The notes under the pieces were generated by a model. The model saw only the letters and a list, made by a program, of their open reading frames with translations, had not been told where the DNA came from and searched no databases. Shown piece after piece: positions 26,767-35,633 of a stretch of DNA of 64,000 bases. The stretch spans positions 224,655 through 288,654 of the forward strand of contig NZ_JAHLMU010000001.1 of NCBI RefSeq assembly GCF_018919485.1. The letters are read 5' to 3'. Positions within the stretch are counted from its first letter, which is position 1. Each line of letters begins with the position of its first letter. The position numbers and the translations under genes are program-made. The stretch is from Psychrobacter sp. TAE2020. GTDB taxonomy: Bacteria > Pseudomonadota > Gammaproteobacteria > Pseudomonadales > Moraxellaceae.

Positions 26767-28218
26767 ATGTTTATTAATTGGATGATATTGTTAGCAGCAA
26801 TTGCGCTTCTCATTTTATTGGCTAGTAAAGCGGCAAAAGTCATGTCAGCAGATGACGAAAGCGGTTTTTTAGTAGCCGGTCGCTCATTAGGGCCTTTTGT
26901 CATGGCAGGGACTGTCGTGGCGACTGGATTTAGTGGTTGGGGCTTTATGGGTTCACCTGGTGCCGCCTACCAATACGGAACGATTGAGCTTTTGGGGAAT
27001 TTCTTTTTTGCACCAGCCATGGTAGTCGCCGTATTATTCTTTGCGGTTTATTTGCGAAATAGAGCCGAGAAGATGGGTAGTAGTACCATTCCTGAATTTA
27101 TCGTTAATTTGCACTGTAATGATCGAAATTCAGCATCTGCTCGCACTTTACGTATTATCACGTCTTTGGGCATGATTATATTTTTGACCGTGTTTTTAAC
27201 GGCACAGGTTAGAGCACTTGGTATGTTGGGTAGTAGCTGGCTCGGTATTTCACCGCTGTTTGCTTCTGCGCTTTTACTGGTGATTATTACTATTTATACC
27301 ATGGCAGGCGGATTGCTTGCTGTTGCTTGGACCGATACTTTTATGGTGATTGGGATGACAATCGCTGCCATTTACATCGTGTTTCAGGTGTTCACCGACA
27401 TTCCATTAGCAGATATGATAACTCAGCTGAATGCAATAGATCCAAACCTCGTTAATCCAGAGACCTCTAACCCTTATGGTGATTCGAGATCCTCTGTTTT
27501 TCTAGTATTTGTCTATGCGCTTATCTTTAGTACCGCACTACCTTATATGTCAGTACGTTTTTTGGCGATGAAATCTAATATCAGCATTGCCAAAACAGGG
27601 TTTTATACGGCCGTTCTAGGGTGTATTTTAAGTTTGGTGCCTATCGTTGGCTTATATGTTCGTATCAAAAACCCAAATCTTCTCAATCCTGATGAAGCAA
27701 TGCCTTGGTATTTAGCCAATGCTATTCCAAGTGTAGTGGGTAGTGTGATCACTTTGTTTATTCTATTTGCTATGAAGTCTACAGCAAACTCTATTATGCA
27801 TACCTTATCAACGGCTGCCTCACATGATTTGCGTTTGGCTATATTTGACAATAAACCTCGCACTGACGCTGAGCTATTAACGCTGAATAGGTTGTGGGTC
27901 GCTATCATGGCTGCTATCGCTTTCATTTCTACCTTCTTCTTACCTGAAGCGATGCTTAGCTTTTTGGGGATATTCTCTAGTGGCACCTTAATGGCAGCCT
28001 TATCTGGCGTACTTTTGGTTACTATTTTTTATAAAGGCTCAACGATAGGTGCTATTGCTTCTATTATTGTCGGTGCTGTTTGTAGTAGTTATCTGTTGAC
28101 GTCAGGTATTGTTGGCTGGGTAGAGGGACCGCTGATAGGGTCAGCTGCATCAGCCATAACTTACGTGGTCATTGGCGTGTTGGTACCTAATAATAAAAAT
28201 GAGGCCATCGTTACCTAA
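26767..28218 (+). CDS. Sodium:solute symporter (SSS family), putative creatine uptake
   Basis: 483 residues with about 13 hydrophobic segments. The SSS pattern is seen in GFSGWGFMGSPGAAYQYG near residue 55, STIPEFI near 115, and the central AVAWTDTFMVIGM typical of PutP/PanF-like symporters. Inner-membrane Na+-coupled uptake is expected. Placement between creatinase and the RidA/FAD oxidase genes suggests creatine, creatinine or sarcosine as substrate (inference). Its stop codon lies inside the first unit of a 14-bp tandem repeat. It begins with ATG after ACGAGG, 26 bases after the small membrane peptide. Confidence 0.9.
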   Translation: MFINWMILLAAIALLILLASKAAKVMSADDESGFLVAGRSLGPFVMAGTVVATGFSGWGFMGSPGAAYQYGTIELLGNFFFAPAMVVAVLFFAVYLRNRAEKMGSSTIPEFIVNLHCNDRNSASARTLRIITSLGMIIFLTVFLTAQVRALGMLGSSWLGISPLFASALLLVIITIYTMAGGLLAVAWTDTFMVIGMTIAAIYIVFQVFTDIPLADMITQLNAIDPNLVNPETSNPYGDSRSSVFLVFVYALIFSTALPYMSVRFLAMKSNISIAKTGFYTAVLGCILSLVPIVGLYVRIKNPNLLNPDEAMPWYLANAIPSVVGSVITLFILFAMKSTANSIMHTLSTAASHDLRLAIFDNKPRTDAELLTLNRLWVAIMAAIAFISTFFLPEAMLSFLGIFSSGTLMAALSGVLLVTIFYKGSTIGAIASIIVGAVCSSYLLTSGIVGWVEGPLIGSAASAITYVVIGVLVPNNKNEAIVT

Positions 28219-28275
28219 GCATCGTTACCTAAGCATCGTTACCTAAGCATCGTTACCTAAGCATCGTTACCTAAG
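28206..28275 (+). repeat. Five tandem copies of a 14-bp unit
   Basis: CATCGTTACCTAAG is repeated five times without mismatch. The first unit contains the symporter's last codons and TAA stop; each later unit repeats a potential TAA. The rest lies in the 161-base gap before the RidA gene. Confidence 0.97.
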
Positions 28276-28379
28276 ATAATTTGTTTTAGCAGCATATAGC
28301 GCAACGTTTTTCTAAAAAATAACTGGTTAACAAAAGTAATTGGTTAAAATAATAATTAACAATATAAGGATAAACAATC

Positions 28380-28718
28380 ATGCAAAAACTACATAGTAAC
28401 CAACGTATGAGCAAAATCGCTATTCATAATAAGACCATTTATTTATGTGGTCAAGTGGGCAATCCTGAAGAGGATATAGCAGCGCAGACTTTGACTTGCC
28501 TAGAGAGAGTTGAAGCCTTGCTAAACGAGGTTGGTAGCGATAAATCAAAAATGTTATCGGCTCTAGTTTGGGTTAAAAGTATGTCAGATTTTGCAGCAAT
28601 GAATGAAGTTTGGGATAAGTGGTTTGAAGGCATAGTGCCGCCAATTCGTTCTTGCGGTGAGTCGGCTTTATCGAGCCCCGAGTTATTAGTAGAAGTCACT
28701 ATCATAGCCGCTGAGTAA
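28380..28718 (+). CDS. RidA-family (YjgF) enamine/imine deaminase
   Basis: 112 residues of the YjgF/YER057c/UK114 fold. FLCGQVG-type strand YLCGQVGNPEEDIAAQT near the N-terminus, then VWVKSMSDFAAMNEVWDKWF, and the key Arg in PPIRSCGESALSSPELLVEV, equivalent to RidA Arg105. RidA proteins hydrolyse reactive imines and enamines made by PLP enzymes or amino-acid oxidases. The next gene is such an oxidase, so it may clear imine products. The start follows AAGGA. The subgroup (RidA or Rid4-7) is not resolved. Confidence 0.88.
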   Translation: MQKLHSNQRMSKIAIHNKTIYLCGQVGNPEEDIAAQTLTCLERVEALLNEVGSDKSKMLSALVWVKSMSDFAAMNEVWDKWFEGIVPPIRSCGESALSSPELLVEVTIIAAE

Positions 28719-28973
28719 CTTGCCAATGGTAGTACTACTATAAAACAAAAGGGCATTATGGTTAATGTTATGTCCTTTTTCGATAATCATTGAAGTCAAG
28801 AGTAGGATGGCGGATGTACGTTAACCTCTCATTTTTTAAGATATATTGTTGTAGCACAGCGTTGCGTTTTTTATATGCCAAGCTACTTTTTATAAATATT
28901 AATAGCTAATACGTTTTTTCAGAATACACCAAGATGTATTAATGCTATTCATACTAGCCAAATGAGAGTACTT

Positions 28974-30230
28974 ATGGACATACAAAATTTTGACATACAT
29001 ATTATAGGTGGTGGCGTCATTGGTTTGACGACAGCGGTGACGCTACAAGCGCGAGGGGTAAAAGTAGTCTTGCTTGAGGCCGATGAAATATGTAAAGGCA
29101 CCTCTTCAGGTAATGCCGGACACCTAGCAACTGAACAAATATTCCCTGTGGCTGATGCTAGCATGCTTCGCCATGTTCCAGCGATGCTGCTTAATCCCAC
29201 TGGGCCCTTACGACTAGATTGGCGTTATCTACCACGCTTAATGCCATGGGCATTCCAGCTGTTGCTCAATATGCGTGCTGAACCGTTTGACCGTATTCAC
29301 AAGTCTATATTGAACTTAAATAGTAGCAGCTTAGACGCTTGGCAAAACTTTGCCACACAATTTGATCTTAAGCAGTGGGTTCACACTAGCGGTTCATTGT
29401 TGACGATTGAGCAGCCCACCAAACTTAGTATATTGACGGATTATGGCAAACGCCTAAATGATGTTGGCGTGATCAATCACCCTCTAACTAAAGATGAAAT
29501 CGGCGAATATGAACCCGCTTTAAAGAACGATAATCTTGATGCGCTATACTTCTCTAAAACGGGACACTTTACTAACTTGCAAGCCATTTATAATAGCCTC
29601 GCCACTACTTTTCACCAGCTTGGCGGGCATGTGATCGAGCACTGCCACGTTCTTGAGGCGATACCAAATGAAGACAGTATCCTTTTGAAAACTAACCAAG
29701 GGGATATGGTAGCTAATAAAGTTGTGCTCTCAGCAGGAGCCTACTCAAAAGCGCTTGCCAAACAGCTGACAGGAGTAAAAGTGCCTCTAGATACTGAGCG
29801 CGGTTATCATTTAATGATTCCAAATGAAAGCAAACGCTTAAACATGTCGGTATCGAGCTTAGATCGGCACTTTATAATGACGCCAATGGAGAAAGGTTTA
29901 CGTTTAGCCGGCACTGTAGAATACGCAGGGCTAGATGCACCGCCTAATATGCAGCGTGCACACAAGCTACTGCAGCATGCACAGCCGATGTTCAAAGAGC
30001 CGCTCAATACGGATGATAGTGTACCGTGGATGGGTTTTCGACCAACAACGGTAGACTCATTACCTGTTATCGATAAAATCGGGCGAGTGTTTTTGAACTT
30101 TGGTCATCATCATTTAGGGTTAACACAATCAGTGGTTAGTGCGCGTATGATAGCGGAATACTATTTTGATGAGCCGCATACTATTGATCCAAGCGCTTAT
30201 AAGGTGAGTCGTTTCAAAAAGACTCGTTAA
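28974..30230 (+). CDS. FAD-dependent amine/D-amino-acid dehydrogenase (DadA-like)
   Basis: About 418 residues of the DAO family. The FAD-binding GGGVIGLTTAVTLQARG is at about residues 11-27, preceded by a beta strand. GTSSGNAGHLATEQIFP follows and corresponds to the DadA active-site loop. The C-terminal PWMGFRPTTVDSLPVIDKIG and GHHHLGLTQSVVSARMIAEY fit DadA. Likely oxidises sarcosine (from creatine) or a D-amino acid; sarcosine is preferred by context only. I chose the ATG at 28974, with GAGAG five bases upstream; an earlier in-frame ATG (28962) has no ribosome site. It is the last gene of the cassette, 22 bases before an IS-like end. Confidence 0.88.
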   Translation: MDIQNFDIHIIGGGVIGLTTAVTLQARGVKVVLLEADEICKGTSSGNAGHLATEQIFPVADASMLRHVPAMLLNPTGPLRLDWRYLPRLMPWAFQLLLNMRAEPFDRIHKSILNLNSSSLDAWQNFATQFDLKQWVHTSGSLLTIEQPTKLSILTDYGKRLNDVGVINHPLTKDEIGEYEPALKNDNLDALYFSKTGHFTNLQAIYNSLATTFHQLGGHVIEHCHVLEAIPNEDSILLKTNQGDMVANKVVLSAGAYSKALAKQLTGVKVPLDTERGYHLMIPNESKRLNMSVSSLDRHFIMTPMEKGLRLAGTVEYAGLDAPPNMQRAHKLLQHAQPMFKEPLNTDDSVPWMGFRPTTVDSLPVIDKIGRVFLNFGHHHLGLTQSVVSARMIAEYYFDEPHTIDPSAYKVSRFKKTR

Positions 30231-30252
30231 AAGGTGAGTTACTAAGTTTTGT

Positions 30253-30436
30253 GGTGGTATTTCAGAAAGTATGCTAAGGAAGTAATAATTATCGCTTAGG
30301 ACATCAATTACTTCCAGCCGTTAGAAAAACCTGCTTCTCAAAGAAGCTCGACAATCACTTGAAAGCATTTGGTTTGATGTTCTTTTATGTCAATTATGGC
30401 TACGTCTGATGCCAGCATACTTTTTAAAACACCACC
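30253..30436. mobile_element. 184-bp IS-like remnant with terminal inverted repeats
   Basis: Both ends carry an inverted 23-base repeat (GGTGGTATTTCAGAAAGTAT... at 30253; inverse ending ACACCACC at 30436). It contains no transposase, so it is a MITE or an internally deleted IS. The GGTG-rich tips are reminiscent of IS1-family ends, which would suit an 8-9 bp target duplication. It forms the right border of the creatine cassette; the next base begins AAAATTAT. sngB ends 15 bases further on. Confidence 0.7.
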
Positions 30437-30451
30437 AAAATTATTAGCGAC

Positions 30452-31765
30452 CTATAATCTAAAATCAGCAAGTTCGTCTTCTTCATACATACCATTCATG
30501 TCAATATCCATATCAGATGGCATCTCAGGGTTAATAGATACTGAGTTAATAAGTTGATCCCACGAAATAGTTGGGTTTTGATCAATGACAGCCAACATAT
30601 CCAAAAATGCTTTAATGGTATTACGAGGTGTTCTAAAATAAGCATCACCTATCGTTTGACTACAATGCTGTAAAAAAGCTTGCAAGGACTCATCAGGTAC
30701 TAGATATTCTGCTTCGTCACCACCTGCATAAACATGACGCAGATTTTTCAGTAAAATATATAGCTCTTCCGGTGTAAGACTTGCTAAATGCAGTGCAGGC
30801 GACGAATAGTCGATCACGCCTGCCTGCTTAGCAAAGCTATTATCTGCTAAGCGCGTTTGCAAGGCATCATAGCTATACAATCCTTTACGCGGATCAAGTA
30901 AGAACTCAGGCGTACCACCTAACAAAAACCCTAGATGCTCAGCGGTACCTTGCAAACAATCATTTAGAATGCGTAGAATCTGCTCATAATTGGCTTGGCG
31001 TGCTTGTGTGCTATTGAGCTTATACAAGTTGACCATTTCATCAAGGTTGACTAACAAACCTTGATAGCCGGCCTGCCGTACGAATAGACTCATGATTTTG
31101 AGTGCATCATAAAAAGACGCGTCAGATATGATAGTACGCACACCTAAATCTCGCCTTGCATCAGTCTTAGCTGAGTACTCTGCACGCAGCCATCGAATCG
31201 CATTAACCTTTAACTCATCATTATCTTCTTCGTGACCTCGCCAATAAGCTTCAATAACTTTAGCAAAGTCGTAACCGCCAACCAATTCTGTCAATTCAGC
31301 TAACTTGTCTTGGATAACATCGCTAATTGCCTCACCTGTACTATCCGCTTGTTTGCGGGCTTCAGTAATAAAACGTTCGACCACACTGGCCAAACCATTA
31401 CCATCCGGTTTATTACGAGTGGATAGATTGCGCATAAGCTCAGAATATAAGTTTCTTGCTTGTCCTGACGATGCTTGGATGCGCCTATCAGGTGATAAAT
31501 CAGCATTAACAGTGACCAGCTTACGCTCAAGCGCAATCGCTCTTACCACACTCAAAAAAAAGGTCTTGCCTGAACCATACTCGCCAATAATAAGACGAAA
31601 CGCCGAGCCACCATCAGCAACGCGCTCAATATCACTTATTAGCGCTCTAAGCTCATTCATACGTCCCACTTGGATATGCTGAATACCAACCTTTGGTGTG
31701 ACCCCTGCCTTAAGCGATTGAATAATAGCATCGCGCTCTTTTGCTCTAATTTTTTTACTAGTCAT
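30452..31765 (-). CDS. sngB: Shango ATPase SngB (DUF2791/BrxD-type)
   Basis: 437 residues. AAA-type P-loop IIGEYGSGKTFFLSVVRAI at about residues 58-76 in a BREX-BrxD/DUF2791-like ATPase. The Walker B-like GLLVNLDEMVNLYKL is near 248, and the family-typical LGFLLGGTPEFLLDPRKGLY near 278. The acidic C-terminus is short. The start follows AAGGAC. It is 37 bases after sngA on the same strand. In Shango systems a TerB-domain protein, this ATPase and an Lhr-like helicase act together against phages. The helicase gene, expected next, is now 6.4 kb away, beyond the creatine cassette. The coding frame here is intact. Confidence 0.88.
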   Translation of the reverse strand: MTSKKIRAKERDAIIQSLKAGVTPKVGIQHIQVGRMNELRALISDIERVADGGSAFRLIIGEYGSGKTFFLSVVRAIALERKLVTVNADLSPDRRIQASSGQARNLYSELMRNLSTRNKPDGNGLASVVERFITEARKQADSTGEAISDVIQDKLAELTELVGGYDFAKVIEAYWRGHEEDNDELKVNAIRWLRAEYSAKTDARRDLGVRTIISDASFYDALKIMSLFVRQAGYQGLLVNLDEMVNLYKLNSTQARQANYEQILRILNDCLQGTAEHLGFLLGGTPEFLLDPRKGLYSYDALQTRLADNSFAKQAGVIDYSSPALHLASLTPEELYILLKNLRHVYAGGDEAEYLVPDESLQAFLQHCSQTIGDAYFRTPRNTIKAFLDMLAVIDQNPTISWDQLINSVSINPEMPSDMDIDMNGMYEEDELADFRL

Positions 31766-31802
31766 TATTTGTCCTTGATAGCTCTATTATTGATTCTTAT
31801 TT

Positions 31803-34271
31803 TTAGTACAATGCCTTTAATTCTTCGACAATCTCAAAATCAATCACCACTTCATCCTCATCTTCTAATACTGGTGCATCAACATTATCATACGACCAAT
31901 CATTAATGGTCTCGATAGCACCATTTATCATTAAGTTTAGTGACTCACACAAGACTTCAGCTTCTTCTCGTTGCCATATCTCTTTACTAATCAGCTGCTG
32001 ATAAAGCTTACTATGGACATTATCTAAACCTTTAACAATAGACTCATTAATCACATCAACTTTACTACAGTTATTTACCTGTTCATTTGACAGTGACTCA
32101 CTATTGCTTTGCATATCTTCATCATCTGCCGAAAATATGCTCGCCAGCATTGCTTTAGCGTCGCCTGTCTCGCTTTCATACAAGGCTAATAATTCAGCGT
32201 TAAAAATATATGTCTTACTATTATGATCTGAGATGTCAATATCAGCCTCATTACTATTGTCATTAGTCCTCTGCTGCTGTGACAAATTGTTAAATGTTGA
32301 CGTTTTATTTTTAGCGCTGGTTAAATGATGAATATCATTAACCACTGAATTTTTATCAAGACCTAGAGCCTGATACAACTTTTCAAGTTGTTTAATCTGA
32401 CTGGGTTCAACATTACCGTTAGCTAAGGCAACTGAAATAATAAAGCGACTGATAAAGCTAATGTGCTTGTCATCAAGTACCACTAACTTTGCCTTTAGAC
32501 CTGCCATATTAGAGGGACTATTTAAGCGCCATAGTAAATAAGCCTTTAATGACGCTTTTTCAATAGTAGTAAGCTGAGTGTCTTGCTCAATAATCGTCAG
32601 TAACGTATCTACCTCTCTTTTATCAACATAGCCATTAATAGTTGCAACCATTGCACCCAATCTGAGTGCCAAACTGATTTGGTGAAATGACATGCTCGGC
32701 TCAAAGTCTTTTCCATACCCGCTATCAAATAAAACCACATATCCTTCTGGTTTAAAACTGGTCTGATGGTAACGCTGGTCTGGCACAATACCAAAGCCTG
32801 CTAACCCAGCTAAACTTGTAATAATTTCATTATGCTTTTTAGTAAATGTTTTAGGGATTTTATGCGACGACCGCTCGTCCAAATACCCCCATAATTCTTT
32901 AGCTGTCGTCAGACCTTCATCATTTTGAATAACAGATTTTGCCCATGCTTTAAATTTTTGTATTATTGGGTATTTTTCTTGATAGCCTTGCTGATGAATA
33001 AGCGCTTTTGGTACTAATAAAATAGCATTTATATCTGTTTTATCATTACTATTACGACCTAAATAGCGACTATAGGCGTCTAAAGCATCATTACATTGTT
33101 CGGCAACAGTGATCAGCTTTTTGATGGGCGCTTTTAATATACTAGGATCTTGTAGATCATCAAGCGTCAGATCAACGTAACCAATTGAGCGGCTGGCAGC
33201 ATTATAATTTAATCTTAGTTTGGTTTTATTGGGAGAAACGCTAAGTCCATTTGGATAAGCTTTTTGATATAAAATATCGAACAGATCTTTGAATTCTGAT
33301 TCACAGCGCTTTGCAGGCGTCCTAAAGTTATATTCATTAGAAAAAATGAGCCACTCCCATGCTAAAGTGGCAGAAATGGGCAGATTTAAGGTTACTGTTT
33401 TTGCTAATTGCATTTTAAAGGTTAGGTTGCGACTACTGGCAGGCGGCGGGGAAACTTGGTGTGCTTGTAATCGTTCTTCAAATAGTGGCGAGCGCACAAG
33501 TGCCATAAATTCTAAAAAATGGACAGAATAGTTGTGAAACGATGACTGCTTGCCATAAATATTATGCAGACGAAAAGCTTCATTATAAATAGCAATAAAC
33601 TCATCATCAGACACATCATCTACGCTAATACTTTCAATGACTCTGCGCTCAAGCCCATTGAAGTAGATAAACACATAGCCGATGGGCGTATTGGGATTTG
33701 TACGATCAGACGCTAACCAGTCTAAATAAATACCACGACATAAAGCTGAAAGCTGTCCATAAGTTGGCCAGTAACCTAGCGACTCATCACTATAAATAGC
33801 TGTCGTATTATGGATAGCTGATGGTGGACTTACTGATAAACGCTCATCTATTAATGATGGCTCAGTACCATAACCCACTAAAGTCTCAAGCTGCCCGCCA
33901 AAATAAAAAAAACCTCGTTCAATAGTGCGATTATGAATGGTTATAGACTCATACTTGGTTAACCAGCGACCCTTTGTTTGATTGGAGGAGGTGCTGTATT
34001 CCTTTGATCTCACCGATGAGAGAATAAAAGTAGCAAGGTTGTCCACATTATCCAAGTCATCGCTGTCAAAATGATTGTCATCAAAACTATTTTTATCAAC
34101 ACCATTGTCATGGTGCCTATTCTTACGGTTTTGATCATTATGAATAAATTGCACTTCTGCAAATGGTTTTATATCAGGTGGCAAATCTATAAGATGCGTT
34201 TTCACCTCATTACTTTTGGCATCATACTTCTCTTTGAATAGCGCCACGACATTTTCGATAAAGTTTTTCAT
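31803..34271 (-). CDS. sngA: Shango protein SngA (TerB-N / TerB / TerB-C)
   Basis: 822 residues. The N-terminal TerB_N-like domain (about residues 100-300) shows RGFFYFGGQL. A central TerB-like helical domain (about 540-620) has SLALRLGAMVATINGYVDKR and acidic residues typical of metal-binding TerB. A C-terminal TerB_C-like part (about 680-820) ends in an acidic tail. TerB-domain proteins were first seen with tellurite resistance, but with DUF2791 ATPase and Lhr-like helicase they define the Shango defence system. Cytosolic; no signal or membrane segment. It begins 52 bases after the exonuclease-BRCT gene on the same strand. Domain borders are estimates. Confidence 0.85.
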   Translation of the reverse strand: MKNFIENVVALFKEKYDAKSNEVKTHLIDLPPDIKPFAEVQFIHNDQNRKNRHHDNGVDKNSFDDNHFDSDDLDNVDNLATFILSSVRSKEYSTSSNQTKGRWLTKYESITIHNRTIERGFFYFGGQLETLVGYGTEPSLIDERLSVSPPSAIHNTTAIYSDESLGYWPTYGQLSALCRGIYLDWLASDRTNPNTPIGYVFIYFNGLERRVIESISVDDVSDDEFIAIYNEAFRLHNIYGKQSSFHNYSVHFLEFMALVRSPLFEERLQAHQVSPPPASSRNLTFKMQLAKTVTLNLPISATLAWEWLIFSNEYNFRTPAKRCESEFKDLFDILYQKAYPNGLSVSPNKTKLRLNYNAASRSIGYVDLTLDDLQDPSILKAPIKKLITVAEQCNDALDAYSRYLGRNSNDKTDINAILLVPKALIHQQGYQEKYPIIQKFKAWAKSVIQNDEGLTTAKELWGYLDERSSHKIPKTFTKKHNEIITSLAGLAGFGIVPDQRYHQTSFKPEGYVVLFDSGYGKDFEPSMSFHQISLALRLGAMVATINGYVDKREVDTLLTIIEQDTQLTTIEKASLKAYLLWRLNSPSNMAGLKAKLVVLDDKHISFISRFIISVALANGNVEPSQIKQLEKLYQALGLDKNSVVNDIHHLTSAKNKTSTFNNLSQQQRTNDNSNEADIDISDHNSKTYIFNAELLALYESETGDAKAMLASIFSADDEDMQSNSESLSNEQVNNCSKVDVINESIVKGLDNVHSKLYQQLISKEIWQREEAEVLCESLNLMINGAIETINDWSYDNVDAPVLEDEDEVVIDFEIVEELKALY

Positions 34272-34323
34272 TACCTATAAAACCCATTCTAAGAAAGCTA
34301 TATAAAAGAGGCGGACAGAACGA

Positions 34324-35190
34324 CTAGAGTTTAAGCATCTTAAGAAAATCATGCTCTGTAATAATATTAATATCGATACCTTCTGCAATCAGCGTCTCTG
34401 ATTTACGCTGTTTACTACTTTTATCATGTCCATTCAATAATGTTAAGTCTGGTGTACCCACGACTAAATAGTTGAGCTTTTTAGATACACCAGCCTTGAC
34501 ATGAAAACCTTGCCTTGCTGCGATATCGGTAATTTCTATGCGTTTTATAGATAGCTCTCCTGTAAAACAAATATTTAACCCAAAAAATCGCCCTTCCTCA
34601 TTACCTTCTATAGAGCGGTCTTGAGTAAAGCGCTGCGTACTATTACTATTTTTCGGATGAGATGGCTGATCTGTTAACCAATCCATGATTGAAGCATTAT
34701 TTTCTCTAAGAATAGTCGCTGTCACAAACCCACACGCTTTAGCATCTTCTAGTGCATCATGATGATCAAAATCATACCGCCATTCTTTGCATACATTAGC
34801 AAGATTATATCCCGATGTACTAAATCGCTGGCAAGTGTCACGTACCATGACAGAAGCATCCACCCACTGCCAAGACGGCAGTGGCAAATTATGATCTGAT
34901 AAGCACTTTGTTATTGCTCTTTGATCAAAATTGGTATAACCAACTACAACATTGTTACCGATAAATTGAATGATACTGCCATAAATATCAAATATAGAAG
35001 GAGCATCTTTCACTTGCTTAGTATCGATACCATGAATATCTATATTTATTCGACTAAAGCTAGACTGTGGTCTGATAAGGGTACAGTAGGTATCTATCAA
35101 TTTACCTTTAATATACTTTGCCATACCTATTTGGCAAATAGAACCGACGTCTGAGTTGGCAGTTTCTACATCAATAGCCACAAAATTCAT
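34324..35190 (-). CDS. DEDDh 3'-5' exonuclease with C-terminal BRCT domain
   Basis: 288 residues. The N-terminal exonuclease (DnaQ/PolC epsilon-like) has FVAIDVETANSDVGSICQIG (motif I, DVET), GYTNFDQRAI (motif II) and HDALEDAKA (motif III with His, i.e. DEDDh). After a linker, a BRCT domain (about residues 205-288) runs from FFGLNICFTGELSIKRIE through NYLVVG. It is found in this arrangement as stand-alone repair or defence nucleases. It lies upstream of sngA with a 52-base gap and the same style of ribosome site (AAGGATAG), so it probably heads the Shango transcript. It is not one of the three canonical Shango genes. Confidence 0.88.
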   Translation of the reverse strand: MNFVAIDVETANSDVGSICQIGMAKYIKGKLIDTYCTLIRPQSSFSRINIDIHGIDTKQVKDAPSIFDIYGSIIQFIGNNVVVGYTNFDQRAITKCLSDHNLPLPSWQWVDASVMVRDTCQRFSTSGYNLANVCKEWRYDFDHHDALEDAKACGFVTATILRENNASIMDWLTDQPSHPKNSNSTQRFTQDRSIEGNEEGRFFGLNICFTGELSIKRIEITDIAARQGFHVKAGVSKKLNYLVVGTPDLTLLNGHDKSSKQRKSETLIAEGIDINIITEHDFLKMLKL

Positions 35191-35598
35191 TATCTATCCT
35201 TGTTCAAATAGCGTGTAATATATGAATAATGATAAACTAAAATTGATATTTTTACCTATGTGATTGATAAATACTGACCTAAGTTTAAGCGCAATCAAAT
35301 CCTCGTCTTTGTATCGAATAAAAAATGTGACCTCTACCGTCAAATACAGTCAAATCCGTAGACATTAACAAAGTATACCAAATCATATTTACCACTGCAT
35401 AGACACCTTAAAGAATGTAAGCTCAAGGCTAGTATATTAAAAACACACTTACTATTTTTCTTGAAAAGATTATAAATATAGTTTCGCGACTCGAACGACT
35501 ATAGCCCCATTCAAATGTTGTTAAATTTGTTGTTAAAAATAAATACCTAATAACTATACTCCTTGCCAGTAAAGGACTACGCTATAAAAATCGTTGCG

Positions 35599-35612
35599 TG
35601 GTAGGCGCACCA
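35599..35612 (+). repeat. Imperfect copy of tRNA-Arg 3' end (candidate attR)
   Basis: TGGTAGGCGCACCA matches the last 14 bases of the tRNA gene (TGGTGGGCGCACCA, 20017-20030) at 13 positions and in the same orientation. The pair would delimit an island of about 15.6 kb. No integrase gene remains inside. Confidence 0.45.
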
Positions 35613-35633
35613 TCGAATATAAGTACAAATAAC

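Noticed and set aside
28206-28275. CRISPR-like array
   Set aside because: Units are contiguous 14-mers without spacers and no cas genes are present in the window.
28962-28973. Earlier start codon for the FAD oxidase
   Set aside because: No ribosome site before it, and it would place a good GAGAG site inside the gene.
19955-35612. Prophage
   Set aside because: No integrase, capsid, tail, terminase or lysis genes; contents are defence and metabolic genes only.
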